Below are positions 13,682 through 26,251 of a DNA stretch of 64,000 nt, piece by piece (position 1 is the stretch's first letter; each line of letters opens with the position of its first letter). The position numbers and the translations under genes were made by a program. Location: positions 6,373,367 through 6,437,366 of the forward strand of contig OY365822.1 in the NCBI GenBank assembly GCA_959347315.1, written 5' to 3'. The notes beneath the pieces were generated by a model. It had not been told where the DNA came from and made no database searches. It saw only the letters and a list, made by a program, of their open reading frames with translations. The DNA is from Bimastos eiseni. Its lineage: Eukaryota > Annelida > Clitellata > Crassiclitellata > Lumbricidae.

Positions 13682-14448
13682 GTAAGTAAATTCTAATAGG
13701 TTCAAATAAAAACAATGGGACTGAAACGACTCAAAGGGAAAGAGACAATTCATTTATTTTGCATATTAAACTGCAAGTTAGGCCTACTCAGCTTTAACAG
13801 GCTAGACTATAATTCAGTACATTCCGGAGCCAACAACAGTGTAGACGGAACAGTGGCGTCGCCAGAGCTTCGAGGCTAGGAGGAGGCAAAAAGCCTCTAA
13901 CGACTACAGCGGACATAGGGAAGCGTCGTAAGTTTCACTATCGGGTCTGCAGAATTTTAAGCATTTGATGCCAACTGGAGTACAGTTTGGACCATTGTTT
14001 GCCTCACATTTTCAACTATTCTTTCTAAATAAAAGTACCTAAAATTTGTGACAGAGTTTGACTTTATAATAATATTCAGAGGATGTTAAATATGAAATTG
14101 CAAATCACAAACCACATGGGGCCCCCTCCACTCCCATGTAAATGCTCATCGTATTTGCTTGAATCCTAAGACTTAGCCTGGCCAGGGACGGGGGGGGGGG
14201 GCAACCGCCCTCCTTGCCCCAGTGGCGACGATAATAAGACGGAGCATAGGCCCAATACAGAAGAGTCAGTGAATCTTGCTATAATGCTGATGGCCGGTCC
14301 TATCCCTCGCCGTCTCATCTTCCCACTGACAGTGTACGGTCAATGTACTCATCATAGCTGTGTTTTGTTAGGGGCGAAGAAATCTCGAATAAAATTTGTT
14401 CGACTGCTGGAATTTTAACCCTAACCTCTCGATTTACAGTCAAGCACG

Positions 14449-14492
<44 letters not shown>

Positions 14493-14539
14493 TCAATTTC
14501 TACAATGATAAACTACTGAAGTCTAGGAACACTCTGAAG

Positions 14540-16716
14540 AGGGCTATGACCTATGACCTAGGTAATTGTGGCGTACACCGTTCGGACGCTACCAGGTCGC
14601 GCAACGGTGTCGGCTCCAGCCCTCTTCTGTGTCTGGAGCCACTCGAGTCACTTCTAAGTCGATTTTTAGTATAGCCTGACTGTTCTCCATCTCTGCCTAT
14701 CGTAGCAGTGACTGTCAGAGGAGAATCGGGGTTGACCGTTTCTCTAAAAGAGGCAACAGTATATGACTCTGTCTCGGGATCAGACTCTATCTCTTCCGCG
14801 GTCGCCGGATGGGCAACGTCCTGAGGATGGCCTTTATTCAGAACAGGGTGCGCTCTTTTACCGACCGGAGTCTTCCCTCGCTCTTTTACCGACCGGAGTC
14901 TTCCCTCGCTCTTTTACCGACCGGTGTCTTCCCTTTCTTGTTTGCCCGCTTAGAGACGGTTTTCCTCTTTCTCTCTACCTGACCTGAGCTTCGTCGTATC
15001 ATTCTACATCTCGTGACTCTTAAACAATCGCCAACAGGGGGCATCAAACGTTCTCCCTGTTCCGGAGAGCAGAAATATTTGTAACAAGTCCCTTCGTCAC
15101 TTTGCCATAGGCAATACTGGTCAATGATCTTAACGTCGCGTTTTCCCAGACACTTATCCACCGGAAATCGTACCTTCCACTCTTCATGTACCTCTCGCTC
15201 CATGTCCGTGTGTGGGATACCGGCCTCACACGTATAAATTATCATGCACCACGATTGACCGTCCTCTGTGTTATGCAGTTGTCCACCAACACCGTAATAT
15301 ATACTGAGACTTCGGGAAAACTCGGTGAGTATCTATGACCACGTTAGGTAGCCAAGAAGAATATTTATCGAAAAACCGTAATACAATCAAGAAGAGATAA
15401 CGCGGGGAAACCGCGATTATAGATACTGCGATCAGACACACAAGTAAAGATATCGCGGAGAAACCGCGAGTAAATATATTGTTGTGATCAGACACACAAG
15501 TCAAGAAACCACGGAAGACCACGGGAGTAAGTATGACCACGTTAGGTAGCCTAGTATATATATTACAGGGAAAAGAATATGAGGAAACACCCACAATTAT
15601 TGAGGTCTTCGGCACCAGTCACGACCGTTTCTTGTAATCGTTTTAAGCACCAATGGGGTCACCTTCCTCGTATTTATCGAACGTATACACTGGGAAACTT
15701 TCCCCGTATTTATCGAACGTATTCAATGAGAAACTTTCCCCGTATTTGCCGACGGTTCCACCGGCCTCTCTCTCGGTCTGTACGGTTGCTACTACGGGAA
15801 TCTAGCCGGCGTGTATCTCTAGCGGCCACCCTAATTTTCTCGATCTCGGCCACCGAAACTTTCGATTGCGGCCACCCGAAACTTTCACGTATCCAACAAC
15901 CTGCTGGAAAACGGTAGGATTAACTATGACCGGGCTAGGTAGCCAACATTTATATTTCTTGGTTACTCTCACGGTGCGCGGTCGGGGATTTTTCCCAGTC
16001 TATCTGTCTGTCGGCCGCCGAGGCCTCTCTCTCGGTATATGCGGTCGGTCCCTTCTGGGACTCACCCAGTCTGTATCACTCTCGGCCACCCGAGATCCTT
16101 CTCGGTCTATACGAACGGCTAACCCGGGCTTTACCCGGTCTTTACACAGACCTGTGATTTCTTTATTTCACTGTCGGATCTTCCCGAGGAAGCAACCTCA
16201 CAATCGGCTGCAGACTTTCTCGCGATCGATAACAGGGTGGGACCCCAGCCCTATCAGATCGGCGGAGTCGGTCTCAACACCAGACGCTCGGCTGTAGCTC
16301 GGACTAGTTTTTGGACACCCTCTCGTCCGCAACTACATTTGTTTCGCAACTTGCCGTGAATCAGGCTTTGAACGAACGCTCACCGACCACACGGGTGTGC
16401 GGTATTAATCGCTAACCAAAGAATTCAATGCACCGTATATGCAGAGCAGTCGTCACCACTCTACAATATAAGCGACGCACCACATGTCAGGCTATACTCA
16501 ACCCGATTCATGCGTCTGCACGCTATGCACAGAACTACAAACCGCCGATCGGTCTTCCCTCCAATAACAACACCGAAAGTAAATTAAGCGCTATGGCGAG
16601 CCGATTATTTACGAACTAATTCTTTAAACCAAGCCTTGTGGCCTGTCCGCCACATAATTATTAAACGGACAAATTCTAGAGCGCCGCAATACAGCCATGC
16701 CCCTACAAGGGCGCTT
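14540..16716. mobile_element. unrecognised GC-rich repeat block, possible retroelement relic
   Basis: Base composition differs sharply from the surrounding AT-rich DNA. It contains a 28-bp tandem triplication with GACCGGAGTCTTCCCTC at 14853-14935, three copies of a motif like TATGACCACGTTAGGTAGCC (near 15333, 15531, 15925) and two GATCAGACACACAAG segments (near 15430 and 15486). GATCAGACAC also occurs at 43582 and 44093, suggesting family relation to the GC-rich stretch at 43750-44330. No reverse transcriptase or transposase motif was seen, so the class is open. Confidence 0.4.
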
Positions 16717-16894
16717 GAACGATGACAAACCTCTAAAGTCCATGGCCTAAATGACAGGGCATATGATTGACGGTTTATGTTACGGTAGAAACAATGTCAA
16801 GTCGAGTTAGTTGAGGAATGCGAGGACTGGATTAAAACCAAGGCCAGACCAGGACACCGCATCGGATGCGACAATATCTTTACTAATTACAAGT

Positions 16895-17184
16895 TTTTCT
16901 ACTTCTTCTCCTCCTTCTTGTTCTTTTTCTTTTTTATTCTTCTAATTCTAATTCTTCTAATTCTAATTCTTCTAATTCTAATTCTTCTTCTTTTTCTTCT
17001 TCTTCTTCTTCCAATTCTAATTTTTCTTCATCTTCTCCTTTTATAATTCCAATTTTAATTCTTCATCTCTTCTCATTCTAATTCTAATTCTTCTTCTTCT
17101 AATTCTTCTTCTTCTAATTCTTCTTTTTCTTTTTCTTCTTCTTCTTCTTCTTTTAATTCTTCTTCTAATTCTTCCTCTTCTTCT

Positions 17185-17216
<32 letters not shown>

Positions 17217-17292
17217 CTGCTCCTCGTCCTTTTCTACGTCTTCTTCTTCTTCACCGCCGCCGGCGTCGTCGTAATCACCACCACCACCACCG

Positions 17293-17333
<41 letters not shown>

Positions 17334-17372
17334 GTCATCGTCATCGTCGTCGTCGTCGTCATCGTCATCATT
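16895..17372. repeat. polypyrimidine tract followed by CAC/CAT/CGT microsatellite
   Basis: About 330 bases almost entirely C and T on the plus strand (TTC, TTCTAA and TCC units), then trinucleotide repeats to 17372. Such mirror-symmetric tracts can form triplex DNA. Short minus-strand frames made of Met or Asp runs here are repeat artefacts. Confidence 0.85.
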
Positions 17373-17939
17373 ATATTTTCGCCATGAGGTACTTCGTTTC
17401 CCAGGGACTTACTGATCATTGGCGTGTTAAATTAGTTGTCCATGGTCTGGCCTCATCTTCGTGGCGAGGCGCCCTTGAAGTTAATATTATACATGTAATT
17501 GTTTTATTATTATCATTATCATCGTTATCATCATCATCATTAGGCCTATTGTGATTCTCATCAGCATAATTTATTATTATCAATCACTGTAGTTAGGCCT
17601 ACTTGAACTTCCTTGGGGTAGGCCTAGAAGGTATCAACCGAGATCCCACAAAAAGTGATTCCATTAACAGGTCAATAGGCCTACCCGCTGGAGATTATCC
17701 CGTCATGACGGAAAGGCAGCCGATGGTTGCGAAGGATAAGCAATTTGTGACCTTGTAAATTCAACACGAAGTGAATTACAGTAATCGACACGAATTGAAC
17801 CTAATGCTATTTTAAGGATTTCACATGGTAAACACGTGCTACTATAGGCCAATTAGGCCTATAATAATACGCAGGAGACGTGTAGAATAAGTTTAGCCTT
17901 CAATATTGGCCTAGACCTACTTGCCGCGACTGAGACAAC

Positions 17940-18335
17940 CTTCACAACTATTAGGCTGATGATGAGTCTGTGATGGAGTGGCCTATGATATCGGTCGCTT
18001 TGCAGACAATGTGATCGCTATTTATTATCTAGCTGCCTGCGATCTTGTGACGTCATGGGATATAGGCCTACGTGCGGTGTGGCTGCATGTGTCTATCCAT
18101 CGCAATATAAACTTTCTAACTTGGTTTAATCGTTCAATTCTAATGCCTCTTGCATAGATCAGCGCTGTTCTAGGCTACACTTTCAGCCATATTTGCCAGT
18201 TTAAGACCATTGCGAAGTGATTAGTGATATTTTTAAAGGATTAGGTCGCTTCCATCGACTGGTGCTAGATCAAAACGTCCTCTTCCCATGCGTCTATAGG
18301 CTCTACCTAAGGATACCGGCTCAATTTCTACATCG
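17940..18335 (+). promoter_or_regulatory. copy A promoter and 5' leader
   Basis: Aligns by eye with the regions upstream of C and D. A shared core CATCGCAATATAAAC holds a TATA box at 18106-18111. About 55 bases upstream is the palindrome TGACGTCA (18048-18055), a CRE/ATF-type site; the same position in C is TCACGTGA and in D TCACATGA. The leader to the ATG is about 200 bases and, in the coding frame, carries a stop before the ATG, which supports the start at 18336. Confidence 0.6.
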
Positions 18336-21300
18336 ATGGAACTACTGCAGTCTTGGAAATACTCTGAAGAGGTTTATGCCTTGCTCAGATATAAGTTTGG
18401 AGCGGTAGGCAAAGCCTTTTCAGAGAGCGATAGCTCGGTGAGGAAATTGAATTAAGTTGAAATTTCAAACTGAAGGGCATTAAGTGAAGTTGAGGAGTAG
18501 AATCTGCCTGGAATGTGTAGACCCAGACAAATGTTTTATGACCATTTACCTAAATTTGGATGAGCGCGAACGGTGAAATGTACATATACCACGTTGTTTT
18601 TAAAGTTGATGATGTGCGCTATATAGCCTATATATAAAAGTCAAGAGGAAGAGAGGGAAGTGGATTGAGGAAGAACAGGACATGCCGACAGACGAATTCG
18701 CCGACTTACATTTGTAATTAAAGTAACTGATTTTTGACAAAAATAGGCATCGATTCAGACCGTACTCAAGCCTCCTATTCACAATTATTAGGCAACGTAC
18801 ATTGTAGATGCAGGCAATAAATGCATATTCACAATTATTAGGCAACGTACATTGTAGATGCAGGCAATAAATGCCTATTCACAATTATTTGGATGCGGAC
18901 ACAATGATAAACCTTATAATTAGTTGTTGATTATGCTAATTGGACAAGCATCGTAACATACTAATTAATTATTAATTTTGTGTTTGTAGAAGTGTTTTTC
19001 GTCTCAGCTGAATAAATGCTACGAATATCTCGATAAAACGAGTCGAAGTTTCGCTGCTGTTATTCGAGCACTTGATGATGAATTAAGGTTTGAAGATATA
19101 TAAGTATTCATTTTGTTTCATCTTCATTTAATTTGTGCATTGTGTTTGACTGTTACCTGTCATTCAGAAAAAACAATTGATATTTCACACAGATCTTCCA
19201 TGGCGTCGATAATGTTAGGGGCCGTTCACATATTATATAACGCTCAAGGGGTAGGTGGGTGGGTTCCGGTTTTGTTAGCGTTATATTGTGTAGGGTGGGG
19301 GTAGGTTGAAGGTTTTGTTATATAACAAACTTTTTTCAACTCATGCTATTTTGCCTGTTTGCGTGCCAATTGGAAATTCCATGTACTACGGACCTTCATT
19401 GTTTAATCGAAGTTCACAACACGTTGTGAACCAAAACTAGCACCATTAGCTGCCACGTAGTGAATTGATTTGAAGTTCTTAGTTATTATTTTATAAATCC
19501 ACTTTAACAATATGCTGTTTACAATTTTAACAATTTCCTGTGCATAGCTCTAAACGCTCTAATAATTCAATTCGGTGAGCTGTGTTTTGATTCTGGTTTA
19601 AATTAAATTAATTCACTTGAAATAATTATTTTGGTAGGTATTACAATGATGTTTAATTTCATTTTCTATAATATGTGTAAATAGTTTATGTTTAGGGCCA
19701 TTTAAATTGCGATTATTAAGTTGCAGAGGAGCTCCATACATGCGGTCTAATCATCATTGGCACGAGAGAGTACACAATTTTAAGGCAGCTTTTGTTACAT
19801 AGCTAATTGGGGATATGATGATTTTTACTGCAGTTCTTGAATTGGATAAAGGCAATTATCAGTTGAATCACTACTACTAAAGTGCTAACTAAAGTCATAT
19901 TGTTATAAAAGTGTCAAATTGTGCAATAAAATTATGTCTATTGTATGTCTTTTAATGTGCTTATAGGCTGGGGTGGGGTGGAGTATGGGGTGGGTAGCAT
20001 ATCTGTTATATAATATAGGGGTGGGGGGGGTCACAGCTGCTGTTATATAACGTTATTGGGGGTAGGTGTGGGTCAAAAATTGTGATTTTATGCTTTATAA
20101 AATATGTGAACGGCCCCTTAAACACCTCATCCTCATTTCTTTCCTGATCTATTGGGATAATGCCCTCATCTCCAGCCATCTTGACTACTGCAACACTCTT
20201 TTGACTGGCAGTTCAAAGGTAAATTATGAAACTTCAAAGAGTCCAAACATCCTTGGTATATTATGGTTATCGAGTTTTAAGTGAAACTATCAAATCCTAG
20301 CAGTGCTTTATTTGATTATTCGCTATATTGATCTCTCATTCATTCCATGATGCACTTAGAGATTGTAGGTTCAATCGATCACCTCTAAAATGATTGATAT
20401 GATTGGTTGGATGTTTCTCACATTCATTGATTTTTCATTTACAAATTATATCATGTATTCTCTAGGGATGCAGTCTGTATCTTCTATCTGGTTTTACGAT
20501 CCCTCGACACCGTGGAAGACGATATGACGATCCCACATGATGAGAAAGTCACACTGCTCCAGGAATTTTACACTTTCCTTGAGGATCCATCTTGGAACTA
20601 CACGAAATGCAATGACAAGGATCGCATTGTTCTCGAGAACTTTACGACGGTCAGTGTAAACTGTGGTCTTCAATTCTAAGGTTTGAATTTGTGCGTGCCT
20701 ACTCTACGCTTTCTTGGCAATATAGGTCCTACTCTGTTTGAATTTTAATCCAGTTCATGCCGGATAACTTGTTGATGGAAGCGTAAAGTTTCTTGGCTGA
20801 ACATTACAATTACACAATGCTGTAGCGTGATATTTGCCGCTAAAAGCAAGTTTTCATGCGGCTTTATTATTGTGTTTTTCTGCAGATATCTGCTCAGTAT
20901 CGTCTGCTGAAGCCAGTCTTTCGAGACGTGATATCTGACATCTGTAAGCGGATGGGAAGGGGCATGACGGTCTATTTGACAAGATCTCCTGGTTCTAGTC
21001 AACAGTGGGACGAGGTGAGGTTTATATTCAAAGTAGGTTAGTGCTTTTTAATGCATCTCCTGCTATTCCAATTATAAAGTGACTTAAATAAACTTATTAC
21101 ATAATATTTTATAATTAAATGCTGATTAAGTAATATAATTGAAATATCATTAATAATATGATTAAAGTAAGTAAAAAAGTATGATTTGCATTACGATTCA
21201 ATAGGTATGCGCATTATATATGCGTTGGTACGCACTAAACCGTATAAAATTGTATGGCTGCTTCTCAATGGTGACTTCGGTTAACTTGCAGTATTGTCAC

Positions 21301-23636
21301 TATGTTGCTGGACTCGTTGGTATTGGCCTCTCACAGCTGTTCTCAGCCTCTGACTTGGAGGACAGATTGGTTGGCGAGGACTCTGCTCTTTCCAATTCGA
21401 TGGGGCTTTTCCTTCAGAAGACAAATATCATCAGAGACTACCTGGAGGATGTCATTCAGGGTCGTCAGTTCTGGCCAAAAGAGGTGATTTATCTGACGGA
21501 AATCTTAGTATGATGTGATCTTAATCAAATTCAACTCTTGTTTAATCTGAACGTTCCTCGTTCTTTTCTCTAGTTAATATAACCAAAATCTTGAAAGGAT
21601 CAAATGTGTGTTCAACTTAGACGACCTTTAACAAGATAGAACAAGGTTGCTACATAAATTCTAGATATGCAAGAATGCATTCACGATGCACGTAAGCTTA
21701 TACATCTATAATTGTGAATTTGTCTAAGCGATTTATATAGGGTCTTTGGTATTTCATATAAATGATGCCTCTGTTGACCCACCTGAAGTTCTATAGTCTT
21801 TGAAACAGAGTTCATAATGACAACCATAGTTTCGAGATCTCGACGGTCCCCCAAAAAGATGGCACTAAGACAGTCAAAAAATAATCACTGCACAGACACC
21901 TGTTGTGTAACGTTACTGTAATTATGCTCACATTTTTACATCGCCTTTTCAAGAGAGTCCCGTCAGTGCAATGCTTATTTTGCATGTGGTGATTGAGTTC
22001 AATATGCGTTCTAATGAACTGAGGTGTTCCTCTTTCTAGGTGTGGAGCAAGTATTCCGAGAAACTACTTGAACTTTCTGACCCAGAGAGAATCAACGACG
22101 CCGTCAGTTGCCTAAACGAATTAATCACAAATGCACTAATGCACATTCCAGACGTTATGAAGTACCTGTCTCGCATTCAGAACGAGTCCGTCTTCATCTT
22201 CTGTGCCATTCCACAGGTGAATGAGAAGCAAAGTTAATGGTTAAGCTTAATTCTAATATGTTGCAAAATTGACCCTCACGCTGCTGTATGTGCGTGAGTC
22301 CGTCATGTTTAAAGATCATGAGTTGTACACACAGCGTTGAACTAAGTGCACGCACATACATGTACATTGTAACCCAAATGTAAGCTAACATTAACTGCCT
22401 TGTCAAGTATGAGTTTTTTAGCATTGACAAGATTGTCATTTTTAACAAGTCACGCATCTGTCTGCTTGTGCATTGCATAAGCGGAATATTAATTGATTGA
22501 TTGATTGGTTGGTTGATTGATAATTGATTCTTTCCCATTGTTTTCTGGTCGCTTTGTTGTGTAGGTCATGGCTGCGGCAACATTGGACAGATGCTATAAC
22601 AATCGACAGGTGTTCCGTGGAATAGTAAAGATTCGCAAGGGTGAAGCAGTTCGGTTGATGATGCAAGCATCAAACATGGACAATGTCAAAGCAATCTTTT
22701 TGCATTATCTCAAGCAGGTGGGTGACATTGCACACAAGAAGTTGGAAGATAAAATTGGCAGCTGTTGCTGCTGATGTTGGTTACAGATGAATGTAGATTT
22801 TGCAATTATGGTTAGGATGTTTGTGGAGTGGGATGTGGATAAAATTAATAAGCTTGTCAAGTTTAAAGGATTCAAGTATGCTTTACTTACCAGGATCTCC
22901 AACAGCTGACGGTGTTGACATCGACAAATGAAGTAGAACAATAGATATAATTATAGCCTTTAAACTGTCTTTGTTTAGGTCTTAATCACGCGATATGTGT
23001 TAGGATAAACATAAATATATCCTAAACCTAGATGCATGGATTAATCGATAGGTCTATACATTCACGGAGATGCAGTCTGCTCGTGATCGAATTAGGGATG
23101 ATAATGATGACAACAACAGCAACAACTATAGGTGATGATAACAACTGTACATTTGTATATAATAAATGATTAATTTTTATAGGGTGACCGTAACTAAGTG
23201 AGTTGTGGTCCTTCTTAGTTCTTCCTATTGACATAAGGACTTCATCCTTCCTGACGTGGCCTTTGTGGGCGTAGATTTATTTTCAAAGATGTTAATTGCA
23301 ATTGTCAAATAAATTTATTGATTTACTGTGAATTCAAATGATGGCCTTTGCAATATAAAGTAATGCCAGAAAATACAAGATTTCTCCTTATAGTTATATA
23401 GTTAACTCTACTTTGATTGTATCTGTGTTTTGTAGATTGAAAGTAAAATTCCCTCTTCAGATCCATCTGCACACGTCACTCGTCAGGCGATAGAAGTTGC
23501 GCTGAGTAAATGTGAAACCGATCAGGTCTACAGTTCAACCACTTCGATATATTTGCCGATCTACCTGTCATTTGCAATGCTGGTAATTGCTATCGTTTAC
23601 CACTATTGCACAACTTTTCTAGCATCCGTCCAGTGA
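18336..23636 (+). CDS. FDFT1: squalene synthase, copy A (canonical)
   Basis: Farnesyl-diphosphate farnesyltransferase: two farnesyl diphosphates to presqualene diphosphate, then NADPH-dependent reduction to squalene, on the ER membrane; first committed sterol step. Exons: 18336-18437, 18990-19087, 20466-20649, 20886-21014, 21292-21483, 22040-22216, 22565-22717, 23436-23636; 411 residues against 417 in human. All junctions are GT-AG and in phase. Seen: first Asp-rich motif DTVEDD (residues 81-86), catalytic Tyr in [17 protein letters not shown] (172 on), second Asp-rich motif DYLED (220-224), [14 protein letters not shown], and a C-terminal membrane segment about 384-402 ([19 protein letters not shown]). 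The pocket residues match the human enzyme, unlike C and D. The start follows homology with the other copies; an alternative first exon may be 13580-13681. Confidence 0.96.
18781..18886. repeat. 50-bp direct duplication in copy A intron 1
   Basis: A 50-base unit beginning ACAATTATTAGGCAACG occurs twice head to tail (18781-18830, 18831-18880) and a third copy begins at 18881. The two copies differ by about one base, so the duplication is recent. Confidence 0.9.
19218..20117. mobile_element. 900-bp inverted-repeat element, PIF/Harbinger-like MITE, copy A intron 2
   Basis: Both ends carry GGGGCCGTTCACATATT as inverted termini, and TTA stands directly outside each end (19215-19217 and 20118-20120), the 3-bp target duplication typical of PIF/Harbinger elements. 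Inner G-rich patches (GGGTGGGGG) lie next to both ends. No transposase frame. It is not in the corresponding introns of C and D, so it arrived after duplication. Confidence 0.75.
20121..20282 (+). mobile_element. LINE reverse-transcriptase fragment in copy A intron 2
   Basis: Encodes [16 protein letters not shown], which fits the conserved LDYCNSLL block found in CR1/L2/jockey-type reverse transcriptases, followed by a degraded continuation. Homologous pieces lie in intron 2 of copy C (about 37190-37390) and copy D (about 52435-52520), so the insertion predates the duplications. Confidence 0.7.
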
Positions 23637-24290
23637 ACTGACGAATTTCAATGTTCGCTGTGTACCTGAACATATTTTACTGTATCAGACATTTTTGTAT
23701 TGTGTAGTTTCATGATATATGTGATATTTATGCACGAATTATGTGATGAAGTTTTGTAACCTAGCTAAAATTGGCTTACATGGCTTTATTTTAGCCTCTG
23801 AGGTTAACTGGTGGGCCTTCATTTGTGCTGGAGTCATAACACTAAACCCTAGATTTCTGGTGCATCACTTAAGATCCAAGCGCAGGACCCGGATCATTCA
23901 GGAACGCTGTGGCGAGTATAAGGGGTTGTAGAAATTTTGTCAAAAGGACATAAGACATGTGCACCGGTTGCCAGAAGGTCAGACGGGGCAGAGTTGATAT
24001 TGTAAGTGGGTGTACGGAGTCATTGCTGTTTTGTCCACAACAGGTATATAGTCTACGCCTATTATCACTCGAGAGGACGCGGCGGGGACGTTGCGTGTCC
24101 CTACCGCTATCCCCTCCATCCAAGTCGTCGCTTCCCTTGAGCGGCGGAAGTTTAGCGGAAAACTGGGACTAACACGAGGTCTTGCTATATACTATTATAT
24201 AATATAAGTATTTTCAATACTGTGAATTGCATTTATTCGTTTAAATGTCGGTTTAGTTCCGCGTCTGCTTTATCGACGGCGGATAAGAAT

Positions 24291-24409
24291 CTCTACTCGG
24301 ATCATTTTCCACGCTTCACTCGCCAGGTAGCAGAAGCTGCGCTGATTAGACCTACATGTGAAACCTATTACACATGTCCGCCTTTCCACTTACCTGCCAT
24401 TTACAACGC
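24291..24409 (+). pseudogene. decayed squalene synthase exon 8 relic
   Basis: Reads SDHFPRFTRQVAEAALIRPTCET, recognisably related to the start of exon 8 in copy A ([21 protein letters not shown]), then loses similarity through the membrane segment except for CTGCCATTT. A small insertion (near 24345) interrupts it. Same strand as A and only 650 bases past A's stop, so it is probably the tail of a lost tandem copy. Confidence 0.6.
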
Positions 24410-24796
24410 AACTCGTGGTCACCATTCACGCTACTGGATAAAATGGGTAGGCCTAACAGTAGGTGATTGCGACTGTATTACAACAAACTCACAAAACAAC
24501 GTAGAAGTAATCGAAAATGTGCTATGTTTAAAGCGTCCCGATGCATGCATGAATACCACCTTCAGGTCGTAGAGCCAACTGTTAGGTAGCTTCGGTAAGC
24601 GACCTCGTCAGGTTCTTGCAGGACGCTATATAAATGTTCAAAAACACACCTACCATACAAGTGAAGACTGCTTGGAAGTTGGAACCTATTCCTCTCTTTG
24701 CCCACATTTCACATCACTCTCTCCACCAATCTTTGCCCACAAATGCCCTTAAACGGAGCAAGACCTTACTAACGTTTAGGCCTGGATAAGTTGACT

Positions 24797-25083
24797 GGCA
24801 ACTGGCATAGGACCAATATATATATATTATATATATATATATACAATATATATATATATATATGGTATGATGAATGACAGTACTTAGCTATATAACAGGC
24901 AATAGAAGCTAAACAACGGAGTTTAGGCATATTGAATTGCGATGGCTCAACATATGCACCCTGGCAGCACGTTATATCTCAAGCCGTCGTATGACGGATA
25001 AACATTACATAGGCGATTACATTGGTTGTAAAAACACAAAAATCAATTGAAAATTCGTCATCGGCCTTATCCTTTTGACAGGG
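24797..25083 (-). pseudogene. relic of a squalene synthase promoter region, minus-oriented
   Basis: Reverse complement aligns with the D and C promoter regions: AGGCCGATGACGAATTTTCAA, then ATATAACGTGCTGCC, then CCATCGCAATTCAATATG in place of the TATA core CGTCGCAATATAAAC, then TATTGCCTGTTATATAG. A short insertion breaks the TATA core. No first exon follows to its left, so it is an orphan fragment of a further lost copy. Confidence 0.5.
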
Positions 25084-25215
25084 AACTCGTGACCACTTGC
25101 GGAAAGAATAAAATTAACGTCAACTATTCTACAGTTCACGAAGTTTATATTTCGGACAACGGAATTACGGACCATTTTATTGGCATTTGTAGCCCAAAAG
25201 TCTTGATATAGGTTA

Positions 25216-25681
25216 ATGATGATGATGAAGATGATAACGTTAAACAAAATAATAATAATAATAATAATAATAATTATTATTATTATTATTATTATTGCTT
25301 TTACTATTATTATGTGTCAAGGGCACCTTCCTCTGGCCTCCGGAAGACGAAGTCTAACCATCCGGACAACTAATTTTAATGATTATGATGATGATGATTA
25401 TGATGATGATGATGCTAATGCTACAATAATAGTTGCATCAAGAACGCATTGAATCAGTCGAGTTAATGAGAGTTTAATATGCACAAATGGACGAATTAAT
25501 TAATTTACATGTGGGCTAAGGAAATTGAGTGGCGAATAATCCATACCTATGGCAGCTTTAGACCTTACTTAAAGGATTGCTCTTCTTTTTCAGCATCTTT
25601 TTCTTCCTCCTTCTCCTCCTCCTCCTCCTCCTCATCTTCCTCCTCCTCCTCCTCATATTACTCCTCCTCCTCCTCTTCCTT
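25216..25681. repeat. AAT, GAT and TCC microsatellites
   Basis: AAT/ATT run at about 25240-25300, GAT run at about 25380-25420 and a TCC/TTC tract at 25590-25681. Frames through them are repeat artefacts. Confidence 0.85.
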
Positions 25682-26178
25682 ATCTTGAATTAGTCTTAGT
25701 ATGGTTAGAACCGTCATTTTGACCTTCGCCATAAGATTTCTTAGTCTTCACTCCTTGAGAAAGTAATGAAGTTCTTACAACGAAAAGAAGATATCCGATG
25801 TTTCACGTGCAAGATAAGTCTCCAGCGTTTCTGTTGTTTTCGTGGCTTCAACGTTAAAATTACCATACATGGCCACCTTACCCTGTTCTGCATCGGACTT
25901 AAATTACAATATTTCTCGCAATCTTATTAAGTATAAATTCTTAATAATCAGAGAAAGACACATGCAGACATTGTCAGTATCAAACTGATCCTAAAAGCCG
26001 TTGTGATGCATTCAGAATAAGGGTCAGGCCCGTCATGTGTTGACATTTAGTAACTCTGGCCCGCTTACAAAACTCAACGACGAAGTTTTCCTTTCCTATG
26101 CTCCTTTTTTTGACAAATTTGACCTTAATTGACACACATACAAACTCACAAACGCACACGAGCATAGTTACAGGACAG

Positions 26179-26251
26179 TTTAACCCTTTAACGACCAGCG
26201 TGCTCTAGAATGCATGGGAAAACCTACGTAGCTGGTCGTTAAAGGGCTAAA
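26179..26251. mobile_element. short hairpin element with CCCTTTAACGACCAGC termini
   Basis: ACCCTTTAACGACCAGC at the left recurs inverted at the right as GCTGGTCGTTAAAGGGC around a 31-base middle. Flanks TTTAA and CTAAA resemble the TTAA targets of piggyBac-type elements, so a very short non-autonomous element is likely. Confidence 0.5.

Larger units (their letters stand above)
13682..17939. other. interval between the two squalene synthase first exons
   Basis: No exon recognised. Contents: a TA microsatellite (14453-14490), a GC-rich block of repeated sequence (14540-16716), a long polypyrimidine tract (16895-17230), a CAT/CGT microsatellite (17270-17372) and AT-rich sequence. A fragment near 13854 beginning CAGTGGCG resembles ends of non-autonomous DNA transposons but no partner end was confirmed. 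Confidence 0.6.

Noticed and set aside
20466..23636. Phytoene or dehydrosqualene synthase instead of squalene synthase
   Set aside because: Domain order, [14 protein letters not shown] and the C-terminal membrane anchor are of the eukaryotic squalene synthase type; copy A matches the human enzyme across its length.
24222..24572. Possible 116-codon gene
   Set aside because: Its conserved part is a decayed exon 8; the rest has no resemblance to a protein and no leader.
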